DNA of 64,000 nucleotides. Source: Vitellaria paradoxa. Taxonomy: Eukaryota > Streptophyta > Magnoliopsida > Ericales > Sapotaceae. This document shows, piece after piece, positions 48,247-60,286 of this stretch. The DNA lies in the NCBI GenBank assembly GCA_019916065.1, contig CM034239.1, positions 46,947,812 through 47,011,811 of the forward strand, in the 5' to 3' direction. How positions within the stretch are numbered: position 1 is the stretch's first letter; every line of letters begins with the position of its first letter. The notes under the pieces are model-generated. The model was not told the origin of the DNA, ran no database searches, and saw nothing but the letters and a program-made list of their open reading frames with translations. The translations under genes and the position numbers were made by a program.

Positions 48247-48546
48247 TGTCACGCCCCGGATTTTCATAACCGAATGCCCAGGGGTGACTTGGAATTTATT
48301 TGTTAGGTATAAAAATAAGATGATAATAATAACACGCTGTCACACCCCAGAGTTTTCCTCCAGATTGGGGTTGACCCGTAAGAAAAATTTAAGATAGTAA
48401 AAATCCCATATTTATCCCAAACAATATTTATAAGTCATTGGACTGAACCATTTGATGGGATTTCAACTACAGGGCACAAAATAAAGATAGAGAAAAATAT
48501 TACAGAGCCATCTAAGTGTCCCAATCACGCGATTAACATTACATAC
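48247..48546 (-). mobile_element. Antisense LTR fragment(s), left of the Athila element
   Basis: Begins 'tgtcacgccccgg', the complement of a typical plant chromovirus LTR 3' end. A second, similar start 'tgtcacacccc' occurs at 48,338, so either two related LTR ends are nested or a terminal stretch was duplicated. The LTR is interrupted by the Athila insertion and appears to continue after 62,360. Confidence 0.55.
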
Positions 48547-50602
48547 CATTAGGGGAATTTATGCAAGATTTTGAACTTAAAACACTTATTTCACATACAA
48601 GAAAAGCATGATTTGTTGAATTGATTGTTTACTATCCCTTAAATTAGTTTAGGAATCTTGTGGGTAGATTCACTGCAAACCCTCACAAGACTTCACTCGT
48701 TCACTAGGGGAAACCTAGGGGTTTAAAAGGCTTGTTGCACGTGCTAAATGTAACCGGGTTTCCAACGAAAAGAGAAATAGGATAATAGGTTAGATTAGTT
48801 AAATAAAACCATTGCTAGGGACTAGCAATGTTTTAGTTGGGGGGTGTGATTACACTTGAAAAGTGTAATTAATTTCTCCTTTTCTTATTGCTATTAATAA
48901 ATGTTTAATGTCAATTCTTTATAGTTAATAACTTTTTGTGAGTTTTACTTATGATTTTCTTTTATGCAGCAAAAGAAGGCAAACAAAAAGAAAAGAGCTA
49001 GAGATTATATTGAAGACATAGAGGAGCTGGAAGACAGTATTAAAAAGCTTAAAATGGAGAGTGATTCAGCAAGGAATGAAGAAGCAAGCTGTGCACAGAA
49101 GGGCAGAACCAAAGAAGGAGCAGAAGAATAGAAGAAGAGCACACTGCCCTCTGGCGGTCGACCGGTGTGGTATTGCCAGATTCCAATGCGCTTCCGTGTC
49201 TAGGGTTTCCATGGCCTATATATACACCTGTTATGTACGGGAATGTGGAGCCGCCTCTAGGGTTTTAGATACAGTTTTTTTCGGAGTTTTTAGAGAGTTT
49301 TTCTATTCGTTTTATAAGAAGTTTTGGAGATTGGATTCGTTTATGCTGCTGTAAATTCCAGATTTCTCATTCTTTTGCACTTAATACAGTCTTCGGTGAA
49401 CGGTATTTAGATTAGTAGATTAATAATATTCTTTTTAAATCTTGTTCTTGATACTTCATCTTCGATTCTTCTCATCTTTATTGCTTAATGCTTGCTTTGT
49501 TTGGATGTTTCTTACATTCGTTTCATTAGATATTTGATTGGTTAGAATAGCTTCAGATTTCTGTTTTGTTCTTCTTTATTCACTCTTGTTTATTTATTCG
49601 TTTCTTGTATGATTGATCTAGAGTTTGATTTAGTTGGTGTTATGGATCTAGCATAAAACCCTAGTTCTTGATTCAACGAATCAAGGAAGGGTGATTCTTT
49701 ATGAACTAAGGGATGTAAGTAGATCTTACGCATGGGTTGAAAAACCTACGCGTAGTGATCTATGCTTTTAGGAATCTTTTTATTTTTGCTTCAAACACCT
49801 TCGAAAACGAAAACATTTGACTACATTCTCTGTAATCACTGGTAAGGGTTTTCGATTAAAACTTTCTCATAACTTTGGGCAAAATTAAATTTGATTTCAA
49901 AACAAATCTGATCTTGGTTGTTTGAAAACCTTCGAAAACAAAAGTTCTTGTTCATATTCTCTGAAATCACTGAAAAGAACTTTTGATTCAAACTTTCTAA
50001 ACAATTTTGAACCAATCTTGATCTAGGTTTGATCCCAATTATTTTCATAGAAAATCTTTCCGGTTTTATTATCCATAATGAAACGTGATTTTAAAACTGT
50101 GTATGGGCTGTTTTTCTTATGAACTTCAATTCTTATTTGTGATACACCCCTTGGTGAAGTAAAGAGTTACCCGGACTTGTGAAGTTGAACCGAGAACTCC
50201 TTTTAAATCTTGAAACTTTCAGTTTTTTTTTTTTTTTTAATTTTTGCTACTGAATCTTCCTTGTTATATTTTCTTGCAAATCTTGATTAGTTTAGAATAA
50301 TTCTTTAAGTTCTTGAATTTTTGTTTTCAATCTTGCAAATAACATTAGAATAGTTTTTGTTCACTGAATTTTGTCATTTAATTCTTGATAGGATTAGGTA
50401 AGTCAATTTCATAAATTTTTGGCAAACATAGTTTAGGAAACCTTGAACTTCCTTTCCTTGAATTTTTAGGACAGCTTTGATAGCTTAGAATCTTAAAATT
50501 CAGTTTCCCTGTGGATTCGACCTCGGACTCACCGAGATTAAAACTACACCGCACATCCTTACACTTGGGGGTTAGTTTAGACGCACTTTCTAATAGCGGT
50601 CA
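48547..50602 (+). repeat. 5' LTR of the Athila element
   Basis: Ends 'taatagcggtca' just before the primer site. TATA box at 49,217-49,224. It contains a 'ttttatgcag' acceptor-like site followed by a Lys/Glu-rich open stretch (48,970-49,110). The start is where similarity to the 3' LTR begins. Confidence 0.85.
49217..49224 (+). promoter_or_regulatory. LTR TATA box (5' LTR)
   Basis: 'tatatata' in 'ggcctatatatacacc'; the same is in the 3' LTR at 60,968-60,975. It likely sets the start of the genomic transcript. Confidence 0.55.
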
Positions 50603-50608
50603 AGTTTT

Positions 50609-50626
50609 TGGCGCCGCTGCCGGGGA
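50609..50626 (+). other. Primer-binding site, tRNA-Asp
   Basis: 'tggcgccgctgccgggga' six bases after the LTR. Plant Athila/Tat elements use a tRNA-Asp site of this form ('tggcgccgttgccgggga'); one base differs. Confidence 0.85.
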
Positions 50627-50790
50627 ATCTAATTTTAGTTTTCAGGTTATTAGAGTTTTAGAGTAGTTTTAGAATTTCTAAAAAAAAAACTTCAAAAATC
50701 TGAAAATTTTTCTTGAAAAATTAAACTTCTCTCAAACTTCTTCATTTTGGTTCAGGCACTTGTTTCTTATTAGAGACGAGTCCCTAGTTT

Positions 50791-51198
50791 ATGAACAATT
50801 GGATTCGAGGTGAAGACAGAAGATTGGAGCGTTCTGAAACTTGTGATTCTTCATTTGAATTAGAAGTCTTCTTAGGAGAAATTCCAAATCCTAGACTTCC
50901 TATTCCACCTTTAGAGATGGCTGAGGAACAAGCTGTTGCACCTAGGCAATCCATGCGAGACATCTTACAACCAAACAGGCACACACCTGAGTCGTGTATA
51001 GTTTGGCCAGAGAATCAAAGACCTTTTCACTTTAAAAATGGCATGGTGCAATTGTTGCCTTCTTTTTATGGTCTGGATTCTGAAAACCCATATGATCATC
51101 TTACCCGATTTAGGAACATTTGTCTTACCATCAATGATCAGGGTTGTCCTATAAATCTAGTGTTTTTAAAGCTTTTTTCCGTTCTCTTTACAAGATAA
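50791..51198 (+). pseudogene. Athila Gag, N-terminal part before a frame break
   Basis: Open from the ATG at 50,791; carries the conserved 'FHFKNGMVQLLPSFYGL' and 'ENPYDHLTRF' stretch of Athila Gag. A T run at 51,173-51,178 shifts the frame by one base, ending the ORF; Gag continues at once in the next frame. Spliced or frameshift expression is unlikely because the homology is simply displaced by one base. The break could be a real mutation or a homopolymer assembly error. Confidence 0.8.
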
Positions 51199-54100
51199 GG
51201 CTGCTAGATGGTTTGAATTTCTGGCTCCAAATTCCATCCGAACATGGGACGAAATGCAAATCAAGTTCCTTAAGAAATTCTTTCCACCCAATAGAACTGA
51301 TGCTATACAACATCAAATACTGAACTTTGCTCCACAACATGGTGAAACTTTCTATCAAAGTTGGGAGAGATTTAAAACTCTCCTACACTCTTGCCCTCAC
51401 CATGGATTTGAAGTTTGGCGTCTAGCTAGCATCTTCTATAGCTCATTAACATCAGACTTAAAACAATTTGTGGAAACAATGTGCAACGGGCATTTTTACG
51501 ATAAAACGCCCGAAGAAGCCTTTGAATATTTTGAATTCTTGGCTGAGAATGCACAAACCTGGGACATCACTGGAGGAACACGAAACTCTCAAACTGTAAA
51601 TTCTACTCCAGTTAGAGGTATGCATCAGTTAAGTGAAACAGATGATCTTAAGGCGAAATTAGCAGTACTTACTCGAGAAATAGAGACGTTGAAAGTTAAA
51701 AAGGACCCACAACCTGTGAGAGAGCTAGTGGCAAATGTCTATTGTGCTATATGTGAAAATCACTCTCATGGAATAAATGATTGTCCTAATCTCCCAATGT
51801 GTAGAGAGGTTGCCCAAGGCCAATTACCTAGTGAACTTCCTATCCATGCCATCAACCAGTACCGCCCCCCATATCGTGGACAGAATTTTGGAGGGAATCC
51901 GTATTCGGAAACTTATAATCCGGCTGTGAGGAACCACCCAAATTTTAGTTGGAGGAATGAGGGAGCCCAAATGCCAAATCCTTATCACGCACCATCTCCC
52001 CCAATACCTCAAGTTCCAGTCACTAACCCAGGATTGCCTCAGAATGCAGGACCATACGTTCCTCCAAATAGAAGGTCCACAGAAGAAACGCTTCGACAGT
52101 TCATGAATAATCAAGCCACACTCTGGGCTCAGAATAATCGAACTTTGGATGATATCAAGGGACAATTGACTCATTTGACGCAAACTTTGACTGCACAGCC
52201 TAAAGGTCAATTCCCTGCTCAACCACGTCCAAATCCAACAGCCCAAGTGAAGAATGTTGAAGGGTCTTCCAATACACCTGTCAACATTGAGCAGGTACAG
52301 AACATCATGACGCTTAGGAGTGGTAAAGTTATAGATAAAACCACTCACCCTAAGATGGTTGAAATTAGGGAAGAGTTGGAACCTAAGCGGATGTCGGAAG
52401 ATACTAAAAGGGAAGGGAAACAACCAATATTGAGGAATGATGAAGAGTCTAAAAGGAAGGATGATGAAGAAGAGAAGGAAGAGAAAGAAAAGGGAAAAAA
52501 TAGAGAGTCTATAGTCATTCCTAGAGAATATGTTCTGAAACCACCTTTTCCCCAAAGATTTCTGAAGGCTAAGAAAGAAGCTCAGGCAGCTGAATTGCTA
52601 GAGGTTTTCAAACAAGTCAAAATCAATAAACCTCTGTTAGATGCAATTAAGCAAATCCCAGTATATGCCAAATTCCTAAAAGAACTTTGCACTGTAAAGA
52701 GGGGATTGAATGTAAAGGAGAAAGCTTTCCTCACGGAACAAGCCAGTGCCATACTTCAATGTTGCACACCCCTGAAATATAAAGACCTCGGATGCCCGAC
52801 TATTTCATGTTACATTGGGGAGTTCTTTATCAGCAGAGCACTTCTTGATTTAGGGGCTTGTGTGAATTTACTTCCCTATTCAGTGTATGAGCAATTGGGC
52901 CTGGGAGAAATCAAACCTACCCGTGTGACTCTGCAACTTGCAGATAGATCTATCAAAGTCCCACGAGGTATAGTGGAAGATGTACTGGTGCAAGTGGAGA
53001 ATTTCTACTTTCTTGTGGATTTTATAATCCTTGATACACAACCACTCACCAGTTTATCAGCACCTGATCAGACACCTGTAATTCTTGGACGGCCATTCTT
53101 AGCAACTTCCAATGCTTTAATAAACTGTAGGAACGGGTCCATGAAGATGTCGTTTGGCAATATCGAATTTGAGACGAATATTTTTCATGTTGCCAAACAA
53201 CCACAGGAGGTGTCTATGGTACAGGAAGCGGACTTAGTAGAGACTATAGTCCAAAACTACGTCGATTGTGAATTCTTTGAAGATCCTTTAGAACGAGCTT
53301 TGTGCTGTAATGAAGAAAAAGGGGATACCTTGGAGTTATGCGAAATGGGTGATTTAATATATGTTTGGTTAGAAGCATGTCCCTTAATGTCCGTGGGAAA
53401 TTGGATACCAATGTTTGAAAGTCTAGCGCCATTGCTGAACCACGCTCAATCTTCAAATGTGAAAGCCCCTAGTACTGATAGAAAACCATTACCCTCTAGT
53501 TTGAAATATGCTTTTCTAGGTGAAGGAGAAACATATCCCGTGGTGATTTCTTCTGAATTGACTACTAACCAGGAACGCACCTTAGTAGAACTCTTGAAAA
53601 CTCATAAGAAGGCATTAGGATGGTCAGTGGCAGATTTAACGGGTATAAGCCCTCTTCTTTGCACACATCACATCTATTTAGAGGAAGGAGCCAGACCAGT
53701 ACGACAAATGCAACGAAGACTCAATCCGAACATGAAGGAAGTAGTACGTGCTGAAGTTTTAAAGTTGCTTGATGTAGGAATTATTTACCCAATCTCTGAC
53801 TCTCAGTGGGTAAGTCCTACACAAGTAGTTCCCAAGAAGTCAGGTATTACTGTAGTTGGGAATGAGAAGAACGAGCTAGTCCCAACTAGAGTGCAAACTG
53901 GCTGGAGGGTTTGCATTGATTACAGAAAGCTCAATGCGGTAACCAGGAAAGACCACTTTCCTCTTCCATTTTTAGATCAGGTTTTAGAAAGAGTAGCTGG
54001 GCATGCTTACTATTGCTTCCTAGATGGTTATTCAGGTTATAACCAAATAGAGGTAGCCTTAGAGGATCAGTCCAAGACGACATTCACATGTCCCTTTGGC

Positions 54101-54382
54101 ACCTTCGCTTATAAACGAATGCCGTTTGGTCTGTGCAATGCCCCTGCTACTTTTCAACGCTGCATGATTGGTATATTCAGTGAAATGGTGGAAGAAATTG
54201 TCGAAGTATTCATGGACGATTTCTCTGTTTACGGAGATTCATTTGAGCAGTGTTTGAAACACCTTGATCTAGTGCTCACACGGTGTGAAGAGAAGAATTT
54301 AGTTCTTAACTGGGAGAAGTGTCATTTTATGGTGACACAAGGGATAGTGCTCGGTCATATAGTATCAAAAGAAGGCATTTAG
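51199..54382 (+). pseudogene. Athila Gag-protease-reverse transcriptase
   Basis: Open frame from 51,199 (first ATG 51,254) to a TAG at 54,380. In order: rest of Gag ('FFPPNRTDAIQHQ', 'WERFKTLL'); zinc knuckle C-X2-C-X4-H-X4-C at 51,743-51,784; a charged Lys/Glu linker about 52,370-52,500; aspartic protease with 'LLDLGACVNLLP' (DLGA at 52,847-52,858, Leu instead of Ser/Thr as common in this lineage); reverse transcriptase from about 53,690 with 'CIDYRKLNAVT', 'PFGLCNAPATFQR' and catalytic 'FMDD' at 54,209-54,220. The stop replaces a Glu-like codon directly before the RT connection domain. Would make the Gag-Pol polyprotein if intact. Confidence 0.9.
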
Positions 54383-54962
54383 GTTGACCAAGCTAAGATA
54401 GAGTTGATTCAGAAGCTTCCTACTCCTCAAACTGTTAAGGATATAAGGTCATTTTTAGGGCACGCCGGGTTCTACAGAAGGTTCATACAGTCTTTTAGCG
54501 AGATTTCAAAACCTTTGTGTCAGCTCTTGACACATGATACTCCATTCGAATGGACCCCCCAGTGTCAAAATGCTTTTGAAAAACTCAAGGGTTATCTAAC
54601 GTCAGCTCCTATTCTTCAACCTCCAGATTGGTTGCTTCCATTTGAACTTATGTGTGATGCAAGCGACCATGCTATTGGAGCAGTGTTAGGACAAAGAAAA
54701 GACAAAAAGGCGCATGTTATTTACTACGCAAGTAAAACTCTAAATGATGCGCAGAAGAATTATACAACAACTGAAAAAGAGTTGTTGGCCGTTGTCTTTG
54801 CCCTTGAGAAGTTTCGTTCCTATCTCATTGGCTCAATAGTTATAATCTTCACTGATCACTCCGCGCTCAAATACCTGTTTACCAAGCAAGAAACTAAACC
54901 GAGGTTGATTCGGTGGATCTTACTTCTCTAAGAGTTTAACCTTGAGATAAGAGATAAAAAAA
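54383..54962 (+). pseudogene. Athila RT connection and RNase H, between stops
   Basis: Same frame as the preceding ORF. The RT thumb/connection ('[13 protein letters not shown]') leads into RNase H with the acidic residues in '[12 protein letters not shown]', 'TEKELLAVV' and '[10 protein letters not shown]'. It is ended by a TAA at 54,929-54,931, where relatives have Gln, and by an extra base in the A run 54,956-54,962. RNase H would remove genomic RNA during reverse transcription. Confidence 0.85.
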
Positions 54963-55364
54963 GGAGTGAAGAATGTAGTAGCGGATCACTTGTCACGTTT
55001 GCCGGTAGAAGCTTACTCCCATGATGAAATGCAAATTAATGATAGCTTCCCGGATAAACAATTATTTCAAATACAAGCAATCACAGCTTCCAACCCTCCT
55101 TGGTATGCTGATATTGCTAATTATTTAGTGACGAAACAAATCCCAAATGAATGGAATTCAAAGGATAAGAAGAAATTCTTACGAAATGTTCGAGTCTTCT
55201 TTTGGGATGATCCCTATTTATTTAAGTATTGTCCCGACCAAGTGATCCGAAGATGCGTACCAGAGTGGGAGGTTCTGAACATACTTGATTTTTGCCATAC
55301 CCAAGCATGTGGAGGTCATTTTTCCACAAGCAAGACCGCTGCAAAAATTCTCCAGTGTGGTTTT
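54963..55364 (+). pseudogene. Athila RNase H end and integrase zinc-binding start
   Basis: Frame-shifted continuation: 'VVADHLSRLP' at its start is the typical end of RNase H, then a spacer, then the His pair of the integrase HHCC domain in '[11 protein letters not shown]'. A T run at 55,361-55,364, one T short, moves the remainder to another frame. Confidence 0.8.
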
Positions 55365-56392
55365 ATTGGCCCACGTTATTCAAGGATGTGCATCATTTCT
55401 GCACTTCTTGTGACAGATGCCAACGTCTGGGGAGTTTAACATGGCGAAATATGATGCCCTTATCTCCCATTCTTGTCTTAGAAGTTTTTGATTGTTGGGG
55501 CATCGATTTCATGGGTCCATTCCCTATTTCCCGTGGATATGAATACATACTTGTTGGAGTGGATTACGTTTCTAAGTGGGTTGAAGCAATTGCCACAAGA
55601 ACCAATGACCATAAAGTTGTGCTTAAGTTCCTCCATGAGAATATATTCTCACACTTTGGAATGCCTAGAGCCATTATAAGTGATGGAGGAAAGCATTTCT
55701 GCAATCGGCCTGTGGGAGTTCTTTTATCAAAATATGGGGTAACCCATAAAGTTAGTACTGCGTATCACCCACAGACTAGTGGCCAAGCCGAGCTTGCCAA
55801 CAGAGAAATCAAGCGAATCTTGGAAAAAACGGTTAATCCTAATCGTAAGGATTGGTCACTACGGTTGACAGATTCTTTGTGGGCATACCGTACAGCATAC
55901 AAAACTACTTTGGGAATGTCACCTTATCGATTGGTCTATGGTAAGCCATGTCATTTACCTGTGGAACTGGAGCATAAAGCTTATTGGGCAATCAAACGGT
56001 TCAATTGTGACATTGATGAAGCAGGGATGGATCGTAAATTACAAATGGCTGAAATGGATGAGTTAAGGAATGATGCATATGAAAATGCATTAATTTCAAA
56101 AGAAAAGATGAAGAAAGTACACGACCAACACATTGCGAGACGAGCATTTCATGAGGGACAAAAGGTACTTCTTTATCGCTCCCGACTCCATCTATTTCCG
56201 GGTAAATTACAATCCAAATGGTCTGGGCCATTCATCGTAAAACAAGTTTATGACCATGGGGCAATTGAAATTGAAAACCCAGCAAATGGGCATCAATTTA
56301 AGGTAAATGGACACCGGTTGAAACCATATTTGGAGCAAGTTGTGGGATTAATTGAAACGTGGGATCTTTTGGATCCCCTGTCTTCCGAATAG
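55365..56392 (+). pseudogene. Athila integrase
   Basis: Starts in the HHCC domain ('[11 protein letters not shown]' supplies the two zinc Cys) and continues to the stop at 56,390. The catalytic core has D (55,504-55,506, 'GIDF'), D (55,682-55,684, 'SDGG') and E (55,790-55,792), spaced D-X35-E as expected. Then follow the GPY-like C-terminal segment '[12 protein letters not shown]' and the end. No chromodomain, as expected for Athila. In itself this part is open, but upstream breaks remove it from the polyprotein. Confidence 0.9.
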
Positions 56393-57227
56393 TTCACAAT
56401 CAAATGGTTGTTGTACATTAAGTAGGAAAGTTTTTAAATTTCATTAGAAGGTAGGTGAGTGATTTAGGTTTTGTTCTTGTTTAAAAAAAAAATAAATAAA
56501 ATAAAATAAAACCCCTACCGGTCGACCGCTCCACACCAGTAAGTGGGATTTTTAAACCCCCAAACGGGTTGTTCTTCCCTGTTTTGCCTCCTCTCGCCGA
56601 GCTCTCTTCTTCTCTCATCCATATTTCTCTCCAAAACCCTCTTCTCCCACCAATTCTTACTCCAATTCCTCACCAAATACAAGAATTTTCAGCTTCGTCT
56701 TGCCCCTTCATACAACCCGTTCCAGATTTCAAGGGGCGCTTCTTCGTGCGATCCACTCAAGCTGTCAAGGGTTCCATTCCGGGGTTCAACGGGTGACAAA
56801 GAATCTTCGATTTCTTGCAAATCTTGCATTGAATCTACTTTTTCTGCACTTATTTGCTGAGTTGGTAAGTTTTCTTGGTGTTTTTGTGCCGATTTCTTCG
56901 TTGTTGGCCACACCCATCCACACTCTCTCTCTATATCTCTCACAAGCGTGTATATCTATACACCATGGGCAATTTCTGAATTTTCTGTTCCAATGTGGGT
57001 TTTCTTGCTGAATCGTTATGTTTTATTGCACATATTTGGGCCACTGTGTTTGGGTGGACTGTATTTGGAGCTTGCTGTTCAATTGTTAGCCCTTTCATGC
57101 TAACATGTCGTCAATGTCATTACTATACATATTTTCAATCCTTACAGAAATTGACTTTATGTATTGCAATCGTTCCTAATTGGATCCTCATTTTGCTCTG
57201 TTTTTTATTCTTTCTATTCACTTAGTA
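56393..57227 (+). other. Athila spacer between integrase and third ORF
   Basis: No conserved protein. Pyrimidine-rich stretches (56,580-56,690) and several overlapping short frames. It contains 'ccggtcgaccg' at 56,518-56,528, a motif also found in the LTRs. Confidence 0.55.
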
Positions 57228-58304
57228 ATGGGTCCAAGAAAGAAACCGGCCAACCGAAACCCACCCACCCAACCTTGGGATAGGTATCGATTCCGCACTC
57301 AGGAAGCTAGTCTAGAGTACGACCGATTTTGGGTCAATCGACCCATTGTGCTGGAACGAAAATGGGACCTTGAATTGTTTAAAAGCAATGCTTTTGGATG
57401 GTTCCAAAACTTTGAAAATAGGCAATGGCTGCGATTTGCGGCATTTCAACCCAATTGTGCCCCGGACCTAGTTCGGGAATTTTGTTCCAATATCATTCCA
57501 CCTATACAAGGGGAAGAGCGGGGTGAGGAGATCTTTAGTTATGTTAGGGGTCAGCAGATTGTTATTACACCGGACTCTTTTGCTGAACTATTTGGGTTGC
57601 CACGACCACGATTCCCATCTTACCCTTACCTACCTGTAGCTAACCCAAGTATGCGCAGAGTGGGCGCTGCCATTTTAAAGGAAGGCTTGGCATAGCCTAC
57701 CATTGGTCCCATGGGGATTGTGGACATTAATGACAAATATTGGCCGCTCCATGTTTTCAGCTGCTACAACATTTTTCCATTGAACCGGACCATAGAGTGT
57801 AGTGACAAACGCGCCCTTCTTCTTTACGCCATCGGAACCAATGCCTCCATTGACTTACCTAGTTTATTATGGACTGAATTGGATGAATTCATTGATCACC
57901 CGCGGGGGCAACAAAGTATCCCTTTTGGAGGAATGTTAACTATAATGTTTGAGCGACAAGGGGTAGACATACCTAATACTGTGCATCGTGGTAAACCCCA
58001 TGGTCCAATCAGTTACATTGCCTTTTGTCGAGCTAGACCTCAGGGACCCATTCGGAAAAGAAGAAATGCAGGTCCATCTCATGAAGCAGGGGGATCTTCT
58101 CGCCATGGCACTGAGGATAATGAGGATGCAGAGGTTGTCACTAACCAATAACTAATGGAGATGATGATCTCTCAAAATGCAACGTTGCAACAACTCAGTG
58201 AGCGGGTCTCCAACCTGGAAGTCACTACAGCTGACAACTCTCACCTGCTGCGCCGCCTCTATGACGCGTACTTTGGCTCGAGTTCTGCACAGCCTCCAGA
58301 GTGA
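57228..58304 (+). pseudogene. Athila third ORF, 'putative plant transposon protein'
   Basis: One frame from ATG 57,228 to TGA 58,304 with TAG at 57,693-57,695 and TAA at 58,149-58,151. The N-terminal and middle parts ('FELFGLPRPR'-like 'FAELFGLPRPRFP', 'WPLHVFSCYNIFPLNRT', 'KRALLLYAIGT') match the widespread plant domain annotated as putative plant transposon protein, found 3' of integrase in Athila elements. The C-terminal part after the second stop is heptad-like ('LQQLSERVSNLE'), a possible coiled coil. Function unknown; sometimes called env-like by position only. Confidence 0.75.
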
Positions 58305-58574
58305 TGGGATGATCTTTGGGAGTCTTTTTGGTTTTTTACAGTGAATTTATCTTTGCAATGGATTCTCTGTACTTTGTTTGTACTTTGGCATTGTGATGGT
58401 GGTTTTCTTTTGTCATTACTGACTATTTTGGATCACTTTGTTTACTTGGATTGTTCTCGTTTTCTTTAGTTTTCATTTTTAGTCAGTATTCAGTTTTTCT
58501 TTTCTTTCTCTTTTCCTTTTATACCTGCATGAATCAATAGCTAGTTCTTTTGTTACTAGTCCAGGTTCAATATC

Positions 58575-59036
58575 ATGGCTGCTCTTGGTGCTAGTGCTGA
58601 TTATGAGTGGAGTGGCATGTTTGCCAATACCCCATTCTTTTATGAGTCTGCTGATGATAGAGATGAGTATTCTGCAGCGATTGCGCTAGATACATGGCCG
58701 TCTGAATCATTTCAGAACGGTCCTCCATATCTACCGCTGCTTTATCGTATGCCTCATGAGTTTTTCAGGCGTGGCAGACCACTTAATGATAATGCACCGA
58801 TGGACATCATGGACACGGCTCAGTGGGATGACTTACCTACTGTTGATTCAGATGATAAGGAGCTACATTTTCTCCCCACTTTTGCTAGCTATGTTACATT
58901 TCATTTTAATCTGGCTTATTGTCTTCATGAGGTAGTATCTATTTACTCTCATAACTGCCTCACGTGGATATTGGGAAACACATTGGGGACAATGTGTCTT
59001 TTTAGTTGGGGGGTAGGCCCATGGGCAAGAGCATGA
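58575..59036 (+). CDS. Small uncharacterised ORF of the Athila element
   Basis: 153 codons, acidic, from an ATG at 58,575. I do not recognise the protein. The last about 30 codons overlap the 'ggacaatgtgtctttttagt' plus G-run stretch (58,988-59,015), which is a non-coding landmark in Athila/Tat elements, so the real coding part, if any, may end earlier. No stop inside, unlike the neighbouring ORF. Confidence 0.35.
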   Translation: MAALGASADYEWSGMFANTPFFYESADDRDEYSAAIALDTWPSESFQNGPPYLPLLYRMPHEFFRRGRPLNDNAPMDIMDTAQWDDLPTVDSDDKELHFLPTFASYVTFHFNLAYCLHEVVSIYSHNCLTWILGNTLGTMCLFSWGVGPWARA

Positions 59037-59745
59037 TTATTATTAAAAAAAAAAAAACTAGTTTAAGGATGGGAGTAGTCATGAAAACAAGGATTGTTTT
59101 GATTTTAGTGGGATGAGGTATTTAAAGTGCGAAATTGAGTATAAAATTTTCAAATGTATAATAGACTTCTTCACTTGAGATCGATGCAATGACAGTGTGT
59201 TAGGGAGGAGAGTTCAGGAGACATAGTCAATCATGTATGCCAAGACATAAGTGGAGACTTAAGAACCCCTCTTTTGTGAGATTTGAGCCTTAACACCATT
59301 GTTTTTGAGAGGATTGAACATCCAATCAACATTATAGTTTCTTTCATCTCACTTTCTTTTATAGCTTCATTACATATTTTTGCTTTGGTATTGCATGCAA
59401 CAAGTTACTGCTTTTAATTGCATGGATGGATCATGAGTTCTGAAAAATGTTAATAACCTATAGAATGATGTTAGGCCATCTTTGTGTTATTTGAAAGCCT
59501 GTATCCTTTCCTTTCAAAATTATTTTCTTTGGAGCCAACTTGAAGCCTTTAGAAAAAAATTATTATGAAATTTTATTGGACCCACAATTTTGACCCTTTT
59601 AACCGTAGAGATGTAGGAGCCAACCCTTACATGCCATTGGATGTTGGACAGTGTGTGGAGATGTTAAAAAGGGGAAGATTGGGGGTAGAAAAAAAAATAC
59701 ATAGACAAGTAGAGACATAGTTATATGAGAAATTCAATTCTTTGG

Positions 59746-59782
<37 letters not shown>

Positions 59783-60286
59783 CAAGATTGATATTTAAGG
59801 AGTGGTATGAGGAAAGTTGGGGGGAAGAGGAGTGTCCATACTAAGCACTCTAATCCTATGGCATGCACTTTGAAATTCCATATCCTTTGTTTGTTAGCCA
59901 ATACCCTCAGGCCCTGTTACAACCTAGTAAAGACCTGATTGACTTTAAGTGAAAGACATTTGTAAGAATATTGATCCATTGCTTGTGAAAGATTGTGGTT
60001 TGCTTGTATTTGTAGCAATATGTACATCCATGAAGCTATACATCACTCTATGATTTATTTGTTTATGCCCTTCCTTGATTAAGGTTTAATGCGATTATTT
60101 GATATTGCACTCTTGCATGAACCATGAGCGTAACCTTCATCGAGTGAATTTTGTTGTGAGTGAACACCTTGGGAGATTTGGAGTCAAAGCTACCGTTCTT
60201 GGGCATATACGATAGGCATGTTGATTAAACAATACGAACTGGCATCTTGGACATTGAATGATCAACATAGTAGGAGAGTCTCATTA
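59037..60286 (+). other. Athila 3' non-coding region
   Basis: No supported gene. Contains a long A run (about 59,752-59,778). The bases before the 3' LTR, 'agtaggagagtc' (60,269-60,280), are the best candidate polypurine tract. Confidence 0.5.

Noticed and set aside
51824..52555. 243-codon minus-strand ORF
   Set aside because: It lies opposite the Athila gag-pol linker; the plus strand has clear domain homology and the antisense protein has none.
56543..57011. Several short overlapping frames 3' of integrase
   Set aside because: None matches a known Athila product; the region is pyrimidine-rich spacer.
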